Assembly (NCBI GenBank): GCA_043745195.1
Contig: JAYTTF010000168.1
Location: 65,526-129,525, forward strand
DNA from: JANXSF01 sp043745195
GTDB taxonomy: Bacteria; Acidobacteriota; Terriglobia; Bryobacterales; Bryobacteraceae
Length of the DNA stretch: 64,000 nucleotides
Reading direction: 5' to 3'
Below the pieces are notes generated by a model. It was not told the origin of the DNA and made no database searches. It saw nothing but the letters and a program-made list of their open reading frames with translations. Position 1 is the stretch's first letter; each line of letters opens with the position of its first letter. Shown piece by piece: positions 7,254 through 16,493 of the stretch. The position numbers and the translations under genes are program-made.

Positions 7254-10200
7254 ATGAAAAAACTATTAGCATTCACCCTCCTCAGCACGCTGCTAGGCCT
7301 AAACGCCTCCGCGCAAACTATCACCGGTGCCATCACTGGTGCCGTCACCGATCCAACCGGTGCCGCAGTTCCTAATGTCAAAATCACCGCAACCGACACT
7401 GGAAAGAACCAGAAGTTTGAAGCAACCAGCAATTCAGCCGGCCTCTATACTTTCACCTTCCTGCCGGTCAGCGATTACACTGTTTCTGTTGAAGCACAAG
7501 GTTTCCGACGTGCCGCCATCGGCCCATTCAAGCTGGAAACCAACCAAGTTGCCCGCGTCGACGTGCAACTGCAAGTCGGCCAAATCACAGAATCTATCGA
7601 AGTGAAAGATTTCGCCCAGGCTTTGCAAACAGAATCAACGCAAACCGGCGAAACTTTAGGATCAAAGAAACTTACCGATCTTCCTTTGAACGGACGCAAT
7701 ATTGTTTCTGCAATGTTGCTGATCCCAGGGGCGGTCCAAACCAATCCAGGTTCGGTTAACACAGCAACTCGCTTTTCTGGTCGGGCCTTCGTCAATGGCA
7801 ATCGGGAACAGACCAACAACTTCCTCTTGGATGGTGTGGATGTGAACGATTCCATGGATAACCGCATCGGCTACGTACCAAGCGTCGATGCTCTGCAGGA
7901 AGTACAAATAATCACTGGAAATGGCGGTTCCGAATTCGGTAACTCAGCAGGCGCAGTCGTCAACATGACACTGAAGAGTGGAACCAACCGCTTCCATGGC
8001 AGTGTGTTTGAGTTCTTTAGAAATGACAACTTGGACGCCAACAGTTTTTTTGCAAATCAGAACCTGGCACTTAGCAAGGAAAAGCAGCGCCGCAACCTGA
8101 GCCAAAACATGTATGGCTTCACTTTGGGTGGCCCTGTGAAGAAGGACAAAATCTTCTTCTTCTCAAACTATGAAGGCACACAACGCCGCGATAGCGGTGC
8201 ATCTTTAGCTAGCGTCGCCCCAGCCACTTGGCGCGTGGGTAATTTCAGCAGCCTTCCTCAAACCATCAACGATCCAGCAACCTGCGCCGTAACGGGTGGA
8301 ACGCGCACCTGCCAGCCCTTTGCCGGCAAGCAAGTTCCGCTTGCCAGAATCATCGGCCCAGCCAGAGTAGTATTCGCCGACAACGCCTTATACCCACTCC
8401 CCAACTCCAGCGGCACCGGCGCACTGGGTGTTGTCAGCAACTACAGCGGAAGCGCGGCCAACTTCCTGAAAAACAATCAGGGCGACGCAAAGGTGGACTG
8501 GCGCGCTACCGATAAAGACAATTTCATGTTCCGGTTTTCACAAGGCTATTACACAGATGGCACTCTTCGGCCAGTGCTGCCAACTTCGGCAGCGGGCGTA
8601 AAGGAAGCTCCAACTGTAGGCGCCGTGATCGCCTGGACCCGCACCATCTCTGCCTCCGTTGTGAACGATTTCCGCTACGGACTTACCCGCACAACCATTG
8701 TCGATACATTCGCTGATCCATTCGGCACACAGGCTGGTGGCAACGCGAAGTTGGGCATCCCCGGTACGCAACTTTCCCCTGGCTTCAGTTCCTTGGGACC
8801 TGGTGAAGGATTGTCCGGAATCGGCACCACAGGTATTCTTTCCGATGGAAAGGACAACAAGTTCCACTTGTCAGAATCTGTCAACTGGTCCAAGGGCCGC
8901 CACTTCGTGAAGTTCGGAATGAATGGCGTTCGTTACCAGCAGAATCGCTTCTACTCAGGCAACAACGGCGCACTCGGCAGCTTCGGGTATGGCGCTCAGT
9001 ATAGCGGCTCCTCTGTTGTTGACTTTGCTCTGGATCTGGTTTCTTCCAAAGGCAAGGGCCAGGGCGACGGCCGTCGTTGGGGTCAACGACATTGGCGCTT
9101 CGGCACTTTCTTCCAGGACGATTACAAGGCTACTAACAATTTGACTTTGAACCTGGGCATCCGTTGGGAATACACGCAGCCTCTCTACGAAGTTAATAAT
9201 CTGCAAGCCAATGTGGATCTGTCCACCGGCAAATTGCAAGTGGCTGGTCAGAATGGAAACAGCCGCGCGCTTTACAACCCCTACTACAAGCAGTTCATGC
9301 CCCGCTTAGGATTTGCCTGGACCCCTGAAATGTTCAAGAAGCGTCTGGTTGTCCGCGGCGCTTACGGCATCACAAGCTTCCTGGAAGGCACCGGCGTGAA
9401 TCTGCGCTTACCACTGAACCCGCCTAACTTCTTTGAGTCAAATCAGAATTACGATCTAACAACGGGTGCCGGTTCGGCTCGTGTTGGCTTCAATGATCTG
9501 CCTGGCTTCACTGGTGTCCTTGCGGGCAACATCCGTACTTGGGATCCGAATCTTCGGCCTCAATTTACGCAACAACGGAATTTCAGTCTGGAATACCAGT
9601 TCGCTAAGGAATTCGTTGCCAGCGCCGGATACGTCAGCCAACGCGCAACACATACCATCGTCGCGCGGGATCGGAATCAGCCTTTGGCAGGTCCATCCAA
9701 CATAAACCCATCTCTGTGGGCAAACGCTCAAACCCGCCGTCCGCTCTTCGGCGTGGATCCGTTGGTTACCACCACTGCCACCACCGAATCAAGCGGAAAC
9801 ATGAACTACGATTCGCTACAAGTTTCGGCTAAGAAGCGCTATGCCGCTGGCATTGATGTGGGCATGTCCTACACATGGTCCAAGACGTTCAACGACGCCC
9901 TGGGCTTCTTTGGTGCAGGCGGCATACAATCTGAAGGTGCATATTGGCAGAACGCAAACGATCGCCTGGGTAACTACGGTTTCGCGGGTTGGGATGCTCG
10001 TCATAATCTGACGGTCAACTCCAACATTGAATTGCCATTCGGTAAAGGCCGCCGTATGGCAGCCAACATGAGCAAGCCCTTGGATATGATCCTCGGCGGT
10101 TGGTCACTTGGTTACGTCATGCAGGCTCGCACTGGTTTCCCCATCACGCTTGCAACAGTGGGTCAAAGTCAGCAGTCACCACGCGGTACACAACGCCCCA

Positions 10201-10580
10201 ACTATCTTCGCCCGCTCACGGTTACGGACCGCTCCATTCAGAAATGGTTCGGCACCAGCGCAGCGGCTGTTGAATGTGCACAAGGAACAGATAACGGAAC
10301 ATGCGCTTACCAGCGTCCTGCTCTGGGTACCTTCGGCAATGCGTCAATTGCAACCGAACGGGCTCCTGGTTTCTTCAATGCCGATGTTTCCATCGGCAAG
10401 CAATTCAGAATCAAGGAAGGTCATCGCATCGACTTCCGTGCTGAATTCTACAATCTGGCCAACATGACCATGTTCAGTCCGCCACTTCGTGGTTTGGATG
10501 CACCCGGTACGTTCGGTCTAATCAGCGGTCAGGCAAATAACCCACGCAACATCCAGCTTGGTCTGAAGTACATTTTCTAA
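7254..10580 (+). CDS. Oar-like TonB-dependent outer-membrane receptor with carboxypeptidase-regulatory N-domain
   Basis: About 1,108 residues from the chosen ATG. The start is set by the signal peptide MKKLLAFTLLSTLLGLNASA and by the promoter; an upstream ATG at 7227 would precede transcription. Residues about 22-105 form a CarboxypepD_reg beta-sandwich (ITGAITGAVTDPTGAAVPNV). A plug-like segment follows (LPLNGRNIVSAMLLIPGAVQ and NNFLLDGVDVNDSMD), then a long beta-barrel ending in NPRNIQLGLKYIF with a C-terminal aromatic. Such proteins are expanded in Acidobacteria and are thought to import large carbohydrates or oligomers. It is monocistronic, with its own promoter and a strong terminator. 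Confidence 0.9.
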   Translation: MKKLLAFTLLSTLLGLNASAQTITGAITGAVTDPTGAAVPNVKITATDTGKNQKFEATSNSAGLYTFTFLPVSDYTVSVEAQGFRRAAIGPFKLETNQVARVDVQLQVGQITESIEVKDFAQALQTESTQTGETLGSKKLTDLPLNGRNIVSAMLLIPGAVQTNPGSVNTATRFSGRAFVNGNREQTNNFLLDGVDVNDSMDNRIGYVPSVDALQEVQIITGNGGSEFGNSAGAVVNMTLKSGTNRFHGSVFEFFRNDNLDANSFFANQNLALSKEKQRRNLSQNMYGFTLGGPVKKDKIFFFSNYEGTQRRDSGASLASVAPATWRVGNFSSLPQTINDPATCAVTGGTRTCQPFAGKQVPLARIIGPARVVFADNALYPLPNSSGTGALGVVSNYSGSAANFLKNNQGDAKVDWRATDKDNFMFRFSQGYYTDGTLRPVLPTSAAGVKEAPTVGAVIAWTRTISASVVNDFRYGLTRTTIVDTFADPFGTQAGGNAKLGIPGTQLSPGFSSLGPGEGLSGIGTTGILSDGKDNKFHLSESVNWSKGRHFVKFGMNGVRYQQNRFYSGNNGALGSFGYGAQYSGSSVVDFALDLVSSKGKGQGDGRRWGQRHWRFGTFFQDDYKATNNLTLNLGIRWEYTQPLYEVNNLQANVDLSTGKLQVAGQNGNSRALYNPYYKQFMPRLGFAWTPEMFKKRLVVRGAYGITSFLEGTGVNLRLPLNPPNFFESNQNYDLTTGAGSARVGFNDLPGFTGVLAGNIRTWDPNLRPQFTQQRNFSLEYQFAKEFVASAGYVSQRATHTIVARDRNQPLAGPSNINPSLWANAQTRRPLFGVDPLVTTTATTESSGNMNYDSLQVSAKKRYAAGIDVGMSYTWSKTFNDALGFFGAGGIQSEGAYWQNANDRLGNYGFAGWDARHNLTVNSNIELPFGKGRRMAANMSKPLDMILGGWSLGYVMQARTGFPITLATVGQSQQSPRGTQRPNYLRPLTVTDRSIQKWFGTSAAAVECAQGTDNGTCAYQRPALGTFGNASIATERAPGFFNADVSIGKQFRIKEGHRIDFRAEFYNLANMTMFSPPLRGLDAPGTFGLISGQANNPRNIQLGLKYIF

Positions 10581-10602
10581 ACTAGCTGCTGTTTGTTGGA
10601 AC

Positions 10603-10634
10603 GAAAAAGGCGAGCTTTCGGGCTCGCCTTTTTC
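10603..10634 (+). terminator. intrinsic terminator of the receptor gene
   Basis: A perfect 13-bp stem (gaaaaaggcgagc, 10603-10615, with gctcgcctttttc, 10622-10634) closes a 6-nt loop. The 3' arm supplies the T-run. It lies 22 bp after the stop codon. The A-run on the 5' side means it could also act in the reverse direction. Confidence 0.9.
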
Positions 10635-10777
10635 TTAATCACAACCACTATTCAAATTTCTTCCGTTCCTGCTTCCATAGGTAAAACATAGACCAGCAGG
10701 TCTTTCCAGGCCATCAGCAATCCAAACTCAGCTTGAAACTCAGCCGGCCGGGCAAAGCTACCAGTCAAAATAAAGCA

Positions 10778-11590
10778 TCAAATCTTCCGCACCTTCACCG
10801 ACCGGAACCACGCCGCGTCATTGTGATTCTGAAATGAAATGGAGCACTGCTTTCTCGGCTGCTTGGTCAACATCTGGTAAATCGGTGACGTCTTCCCCCA
10901 CCGTTTCTCCAATCCAGCAGCTATCGATGGGTCGTCCAGCGAAGCGTCCACCACCTTCTCCCCATTCAGCCAATGCTCAATGTGGTTCCCCTTCACCACT
11001 AACCGCGATTGATTGAACTCCCCCACAGGCTTCATGGCAGGTTTGCTGCGCGGAATCATGCTGTAGAGCGACCCGGATTGATACAACGCACCACGACGGG
11101 CATCGGGGTGCTTATCGTCGTCAATGGTTTGGTACTCGAAGCCAACCACGTACGTTTGGCCTTCCCCTTCGCCACCGTTCATTGCACTAACGCGACTAGG
11201 CAACGTCCCTTGCATAGTGGTGTTCAAGGAGTCTTCAAATTTTTTCGATTTCCTGATGATGTCACTCGAGAGTGGAACAAACTCTTGTATCCGATACTTC
11301 AAACCACTATTGCCGCCCGAAGATATTTTCCATTCAAACTGCAGTTCAAAGTCGCTGAACTTGACCAGGCTGACCAAGTCTTCCCGGTAGTGCGGTTTGG
11401 GTCTGGCTTTCAGACAACCATCTTCAATGGTCCAGGAATCACCGGCAGGAGAGAGCTTCGATGGATCTGCCCAACCCTTCATGGTTTTGCCATCGAATAG
11501 AAGCTTCCAGCCGGCTTTCTTTTCTGCCGGAGTCAAGTTGTTTTGCGCCATGCAACAAACGGCGCTAAGGAGGATGAGTGCGAATTTCAT
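10778..11590 (-). CDS. DUF1080 (3-keto-disaccharide hydrolase) family secreted protein
   Basis: A 270-residue exported protein with a signal peptide (MKFALILLSAVCCMAQN). The DUF1080 domain is a LamG-like beta sandwich; the typical start GWKLLFDGKTMKGWADPSK and the strand FELQFEWKISSGGNSGLKYR are present. The C-terminal block ISFQNHNDAAWFRSVKVRKI is the normal family end, so the protein is complete. Relatives cleave 3-keto sugars or bind glycans on the cell surface. Acidobacteria often carry them with Gfo/Idh/MocA oxidoreductases that would make 3-keto sugars; such genes occur in this window but not adjacent. Confidence 0.87.
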   Translation of the reverse strand: MKFALILLSAVCCMAQNNLTPAEKKAGWKLLFDGKTMKGWADPSKLSPAGDSWTIEDGCLKARPKPHYREDLVSLVKFSDFELQFEWKISSGGNSGLKYRIQEFVPLSSDIIRKSKKFEDSLNTTMQGTLPSRVSAMNGGEGEGQTYVVGFEYQTIDDDKHPDARRGALYQSGSLYSMIPRSKPAMKPVGEFNQSRLVVKGNHIEHWLNGEKVVDASLDDPSIAAGLEKRWGKTSPIYQMLTKQPRKQCSISFQNHNDAAWFRSVKVRKI

Positions 11591-11652
11591 GAGCTTGAGT
11601 GATTATAACGCCCTTCATCCAGGTCCAACCCGCAGAGGTATATGATGTGACT

Positions 11653-12880
11653 ATGCGAAAAGTAATTACTCTACTCAATATCTTGCTATCCGCTTTGCTT
11701 ACGCAGGCCGCTGAGCGGGTTACTGCTACCGGCATTATTCTGGATGACAAGAATGCCCCCATTGAAAATGCCACAGTTATGGTTTACTCCGCTGGAGTAA
11801 AGCAGGGCTTCGATCAATTTTGTCCCACCTGCTACGTAGATTGCGGCAAAAGAACCGCCACATCAGCAGACGGAGCCTTCCTTATCACGGGACTCAGCAA
11901 CGACCTTTTGTTCAACTTGCTGGTTGTTCGCGAAGGATTCGCGGCGCAATTTATCAGGAAAGTTGACCCAAGCCAGGGACCAGCCCCTTCGGCGATTCTC
12001 ATGAAACGAATTTCGCCGGAAGATGCCTCCCAAATCGTTCGCGGGAAAGTTGTTGACGCACACGGCGACGCTGTAAGAGACGTTCTGGTAGAACAGCAGG
12101 GGATCATATTCGACCAGGGCCGGTCATTCGGTCCTAACAACTGGATCGATCTGGTTACAGTTACCAACGACAACGGCGAGTTCGAGATGGCGTACGCCAA
12201 GCCCGCCAAAAGCATGATTTTGCAATTTGCACCACGTGGCATGGCTGCCAAATTGGCCACGCTTGCAACCGGACCTGATCGGAAACAGATCACTGTCACC
12301 GATGGAGCAACAATTCGCGGAAGGCTTGTACACAATGGCGAGCCGGTCGCAAACGCGCAATTGGGGCCTCAGCACGCACACAAATGCAGCGGGGAAAACT
12401 CTTCCGGAAACAAGAATAGGAACCAATGAAAAAGGTGAGTTCGCAATTACCAACGTTTCAGCTGGAAGAGTTTGGTTCTTGCATGGCAAAATGGATTCCC
12501 TCGCCGCCAGGGGCCTTGCGGTTCAGGTCATCGAATGCGCAACGAAAGACGATGGACAGGAAGTGAATCTCGGCGACATTCCTGTTCAACCGGCGTTTAC
12601 TCTGCGCGGTAAGGTTGTTTTGAATGATGGCAAGCCGATAAAAGCAAACATGCGGATGAATCTATTCGCGGATAGGGTGCCCGATCGGCAAAGTCAGATT
12701 CTCCCACCCGATGGAAATTTCGAGTTCAAGGGTATTCGCAAAGGCGTGTATTCATTATCACCGTCAGTCAAGGATTACCAAACATCAGACGGCGATCCAA
12801 TTGAGATGCTAGTGGAGGGGAACGTAACTACTCTTGTTGTGACGCTTCGTCCAACGCCACCAATGGTGCTGAAACCTTGA
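11653..12880 (+). pseudogene. secreted carboxypeptidase-regulatory-like protein, one gene split by a single-base frameshift
   Basis: The first frame begins with a signal peptide (MRKVITLLNILLSALLTQAA, ATG 11653) and carries Ig-like carboxypeptidase-regulatory repeats (VTATGIILDDKNAPIENATV; IVRGKVVDAHGDAVRDVLVE; IRGRLVHNGEPVANAQ). It then turns to nonsense (LGPQHAHKCSGENSSG). A second frame continues the protein without a gap: GLSTHTNAAGKTLPETRIG, GEFAITNVSAGRVWFLHGK, up to the stop at 12880. Dropping one G from the gggg at 12363-12366 joins them as NAQLGLSTHTNAAGK. Total length would be about 408 residues. Either the gene is recently inactivated or the run is a sequence error. Function unknown; surface or periplasmic. 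Confidence 0.75.
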
Positions 12881-13025
12881 GAATTCAGCGATCCAGAAAA
12901 AACGAATCACGCCACTCGACGATCTGAATTTGCCCTCTTTCCAGCAAGTTAGCCCAAAGCAGTAGGTGCCCTTTCGAAACGGCTGCTAACTTTTAACGGG
13001 GAGACAACTTAAGAATTGAGAAAAA

Positions 13026-14393
13026 TCAGAGCGCCCGCAGAGTCTTCGGTGCAAGAAACATCTGGTACGCTGCTGCGCCAACAGCCACAGTTCCCAGGCA
13101 AGCCAACGACACGGTCGGGTTCATGCGAATACCTTGAACTGCAATCCATGAACCAACGGTAATGTAGAAGAGCGGAATTAAAGGCCAGGCAAAACTCACT
13201 ACAGCGAGTTTCTGCCAACCAGCACGCTTCCTGAATATGAATAGGCAAGCCACGGCAATCACGCTGAAAGCGTTCAGCAGGAACCCGATAAAAAAGATCA
13301 GATCTTTAAACGGAGTTAGTGTCATGAAAATGGTGAAAACGCCTTGCATCAAAATAGCGTAAATTGGCGTGCGCCACTTTTCGTGAACAATGGCGGCAGC
13401 CGGAAAAAATGCCTTGTTCTTTGCCATGGCGTAATAAACGCGTGGACCAATAGTAACCATGGCGTTCACGGTGGCCATTAACGACAACGCCATCAGGAAA
13501 CCAAACAATCCGGAAACCTGCGGACCGAACAAATGCGAAGCCGACAAAGTGCCTATGGCCACAACACCTTTCATCTGTTCCAAAGGTTGAGCATAGATGA
13601 AAACCATATTTAAAAGGAGGAACAACACGGCCACAATCAAGGTACCTAGAGTCAACGCAAGGGGCAAATTGCGTTCAGGGTTTTGCACTTCCTCGGCCAC
13701 GTATGTGGCCGCGTTCCAACCACTGTAAGCAAGATAAATAAAGATTAGACTAATAGAAAATTGCGAGGGAATACTGCTGGTGCTGGTGCGGACCGCAGTT
13801 TGCGAAAAGTTGGCCCAATTCCCGTTGCCAACCGTGAATCCAAGTACGATAAACCCAACGATGACAGCTAGTTTTATTCCAGTAAGAACGTTTTGCAATT
13901 TGGCAATACGGCCAACCCCGAAAAGATTCAGCACCGTGAACAAAGTAACCAGAGCACAGGCCAACAAATGGCCGGCCCCAACCTTGATTCCTGCGAAGGC
14001 GAACTGCGCGTTGTCGATTTTGACTGCTGGGAAAAAATAGCCAACATATTCGGAGAAAGCAAGAGCAGCTAAAGCTATGGGTCCGGAAAATCCGGCGACA
14101 AAGGAGATCCATCCCACCATGAATCCGGCCGCAGGACCAAAGGCTTGCGTAAGGTAAACATACTCACCACCAGAACTTGGGAAATTGATACCCAGTTCGG
14201 AATAACAAAATGCTCCAGCTAACGCGCAAATGGCCCCAACGATCCAAATGGCCATGATCGTTTGTACGTCACCCAAGTCCCCGGCTAAAAAGCCGGTGGT
14301 CGTAAAGATGCCAGTTCCCACCATGTTGGAGATCACCAATGCTGTAGCGCTGGTTAAGCCAATTTGACGGAGCAGTGTAGGTTTCGCCGCCAT
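13026..14393 (-). CDS. APC-superfamily amino acid permease
   Basis: A 455-residue membrane protein with about 12 hydrophobic segments. The TM1 glycine-rich block typical of the amino acid-polyamine-organocation family is present (LVISNMVGTGIFTTTGFLAG), as are SSGGEYVYLTQAFGPAAGFM and YSGWNAATYVAEEVQNPERN in TM6-7. It is a secondary transporter for amino acids in the inner membrane, driven by cation symport or exchange; the substrate is not predictable. Its ATG is directly next to the stop codon of the SDR gene (TAG/ATG at 14396/14393), so the two are translated from one mRNA, probably with coupling. Confidence 0.9.
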   Translation of the reverse strand: MAAKPTLLRQIGLTSATALVISNMVGTGIFTTTGFLAGDLGDVQTIMAIWIVGAICALAGAFCYSELGINFPSSGGEYVYLTQAFGPAAGFMVGWISFVAGFSGPIALAALAFSEYVGYFFPAVKIDNAQFAFAGIKVGAGHLLACALVTLFTVLNLFGVGRIAKLQNVLTGIKLAVIVGFIVLGFTVGNGNWANFSQTAVRTSTSSIPSQFSISLIFIYLAYSGWNAATYVAEEVQNPERNLPLALTLGTLIVAVLFLLLNMVFIYAQPLEQMKGVVAIGTLSASHLFGPQVSGLFGFLMALSLMATVNAMVTIGPRVYYAMAKNKAFFPAAAIVHEKWRTPIYAILMQGVFTIFMTLTPFKDLIFFIGFLLNAFSVIAVACLFIFRKRAGWQKLAVVSFAWPLIPLFYITVGSWIAVQGIRMNPTVSLACLGTVAVGAAAYQMFLAPKTLRAL

Positions 14394-15182
14394 CTAAAGA
14401 GTAAGTCCTCTGCCGGAAATAGCCGTTCCACCATCGCAATTAAATACCGAGCCAGTGATATAGCTGGCAGCATCGGTGCTTAAGAAAAGTGCCAAGTCAG
14501 CCAACTCATCGCGAGTGCCGAGCCGACCCAAAGGAACCCCGCGCAGCACTTTGCGGCGATGCTCATCCGACGGCGCAAGCCGACGCATACCTTCCGTGTC
14601 GTCGGTGGGTCCGGGAGTGATGCAGTTTAAACGAATGCCATCCTTGCCCCATTCCAAGGCCAAGCATTGCATCAACATTTCGACGCCGGCTTTTGCCGCG
14701 CAAACGTGAGCCTGAAATGCCATGGGTGCCTGAGCTTGTCCTGCAGAAATCGCAATTACGCTGGCACCTGGTTTCTTCAAAAATTGATGAGCTGCGCGGC
14801 AGACATTGAAAGAGCCGAGGAGGTCGATATCCATTACGGCCTTAAATCCGTTTGACGACATGCCCAGCGCAGGCGCTGGGAAATTACCCGCAGCACCGGC
14901 GATAAGGATGTCGATGGGTCCGAAAAGTTCGTGGCACTTTGCAAGAGCTGCTTCGGTGATTGCATAGTCCCGAACGTCACCGGAAATCCCAACCGCCTTT
15001 CCTCCAGCATCGGTGATCAGCTTCACAGCTGCGTCCAGTTTGTCCTGATCCCTTCCTTGGATCATCACATTTGCACCCTGCGCTGCCAGCCTTTCAGCCA
15101 TGCGCTGGCCAATTCCACTGGAACCGCCAGTAACGTAAGCCGACTTTCCAGCCAGAAGATTGTCACGAAAAATTCCTGCCAT
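14394..15182 (-). CDS. SDR oxidoreductase resembling 2,4-dienoyl-CoA reductase
   Basis: 262 residues from the ATG at 15182; the frame is open further upstream but that part overlaps the end of the GT4 gene and looks non-coding. The NAD(P) motif TGGSSGIGQRMAERLAAQGA and the block LIAGAAGNFPAPALGMSSNG are seen. AAGNF and MDIDLLGSFNVCR closely resemble peroxisomal-type 2,4-dienoyl-CoA reductases (DECR2). As in that group, the usual SDR tyrosine is not at its normal place; the lysine is kept (HVCAAKAGVEML). A role in breakdown of unsaturated fatty acids is inferred. It lies 31 bp after the glycosyltransferase and abuts the permease gene. Confidence 0.85.
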   Translation of the reverse strand: MAGIFRDNLLAGKSAYVTGGSSGIGQRMAERLAAQGANVMIQGRDQDKLDAAVKLITDAGGKAVGISGDVRDYAITEAALAKCHELFGPIDILIAGAAGNFPAPALGMSSNGFKAVMDIDLLGSFNVCRAAHQFLKKPGASVIAISAGQAQAPMAFQAHVCAAKAGVEMLMQCLALEWGKDGIRLNCITPGPTDDTEGMRRLAPSDEHRRKVLRGVPLGRLGTRDELADLALFLSTDAASYITGSVFNCDGGTAISGRGLTL

Positions 15183-15213
15183 GGTTGTAGAGGCAGGATA
15201 CCACGAAGCTGCT

Positions 15214-16401
15214 TTAGCTAGCCGCTCGCCATTCGCTGGCTGGTGCTTCCAGGGCGAATACGTAAGCGCGATAGACGTTGTCAAACACCTTGTCCCAACT
15301 TGCTTCCAAGGCCGCAGAGCGGGCGGCTTTGCGCATTTGCTGATGTCGTGCAAGATCAGTGACTAAGTCATGAACACAGCGGACATAGTGTTCATCAGAT
15401 CGCGCCACAATGCCCGTGACTCCGTTATTCACAATGTACTGAGGACCGCCCTGATTGGTGACAATGGCCGGAACACCGCTGGCCAACGCCTCTTGCACTA
15501 CATTGCCATAAGTATCGGTGCGAGAAGGAAACAGAAATAGATCCATGTTGGCGTAGGCTTCCGACAACGCTTCGCCTTGTAAGGTTCCGGTGAATTCAGC
15601 CCGCCGCAAGTTTTTTTCCAGATAAGGACGCTCAGGTCCATCGCCGATAATCAGGAAGCGATGGTTTTCCTCGGCCAGCAATTTCTCGACTTCCACTAAC
15701 AGTCGAACATTCTTCTCTGGTTGCAACCGGCCTACAAATCCAAGTACGAACGTACCGTCCTGGCGGAATCGCTTGGCGGGATTGAAGATAGTAGTATCCA
15801 CGCCGCGTCGCATAAGGAACGTCTTCTTTCCGGTTTTGGCTTCCAGCATCCGGATCAAATCTGGATTCGGTGCTAACAACACACGAGCAATTCGATAGAA
15901 CAACGCCACGCCGTCCAACGTTCCTCGTTCCGTAAGTGCTGCGGCATAATCCCGGAACCGATTGGGAATAAAGCTGAGCATAGAATGTAAGCGGCGGGAG
16001 GCGAATTCATGCAGATTAGTGTGCCAGCTTGCAACCAAGGGGATGCCTTTGGAATGGGCGCAGTAGGCAGCGAGCATGCCCAAATCGCTGGGACCCGTAA
16101 GGTGAATCACGTCAGGTTTGAAAGATTCCAGGGCTTGCTCGATTACAAAATAGTTTCGCCAAAAAAGAGGGTCGAAATAAAGATCCGTTTCAACCGGGAA
16201 CTTAGCCCGGCTGCGGCGGATTTCAAGGGTAGTAACACTTCCGTCATTCCAGGAACGGTTTTGGGGTCCGGCATGGACGCTTAAGAATGGGAGGTCGCGG
16301 CGGCGCGCGTACGAATCAAGTTGACGGCTGGTTAAGGCAACGCCGTTAACTTCATGGAATGAATCGGCAAAGAAGGCTACTCTTGGGGTGCGACTGGTCA
16401 C
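15214..16401 (-). CDS. GT4-family glycosyltransferase (GT-B fold)
   Basis: A 395-residue soluble glycosyltransferase. The N-domain starts with PRVAFFADSFHEVNGVALTS, the acceptor-side signature of the mannosyltransferase-like GT4 group. The C-domain has FVLGFVGRLQPEKNVRLLVE (donor-domain start) and the nucleotide-sugar block DLFLFPSRTDTYGNVVQEAL then ASGVPAIVTNQGGPQYIV. The first acidic residue of the usual E-x7-E motif is Asp here. Likely roles are glycolipid or cell-envelope glycan synthesis, in analogy to PimB/diglucosyl transferases; the acceptor is unknown. It heads the GT4-SDR-permease run on the minus strand. Confidence 0.9.
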   Translation of the reverse strand: MTSRTPRVAFFADSFHEVNGVALTSRQLDSYARRRDLPFLSVHAGPQNRSWNDGSVTTLEIRRSRAKFPVETDLYFDPLFWRNYFVIEQALESFKPDVIHLTGPSDLGMLAAYCAHSKGIPLVASWHTNLHEFASRRLHSMLSFIPNRFRDYAAALTERGTLDGVALFYRIARVLLAPNPDLIRMLEAKTGKKTFLMRRGVDTTIFNPAKRFRQDGTFVLGFVGRLQPEKNVRLLVEVEKLLAEENHRFLIIGDGPERPYLEKNLRRAEFTGTLQGEALSEAYANMDLFLFPSRTDTYGNVVQEALASGVPAIVTNQGGPQYIVNNGVTGIVARSDEHYVRCVHDLVTDLARHQQMRKAARSAALEASWDKVFDNVYRAYVFALEAPASEWRAAS

Positions 16402-16493
16402 GCGGTCCTCTTTCTACTGTTTTCATAGACGAAAATTGATGGCCAAGGTTACACTCAGTTTCTATCTAAATCGTGAAGGTTCGTGAAAAAGTG

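Noticed and set aside
10652..10777. In-frame open stretch of 41 codons after the DUF1080 stop (FGLLMAWKDLLVYVLPMEAG)
   Set aside because: The DUF1080 protein already has its normal family end before the stop. An open run of this length is not rare, and no family is recognised.
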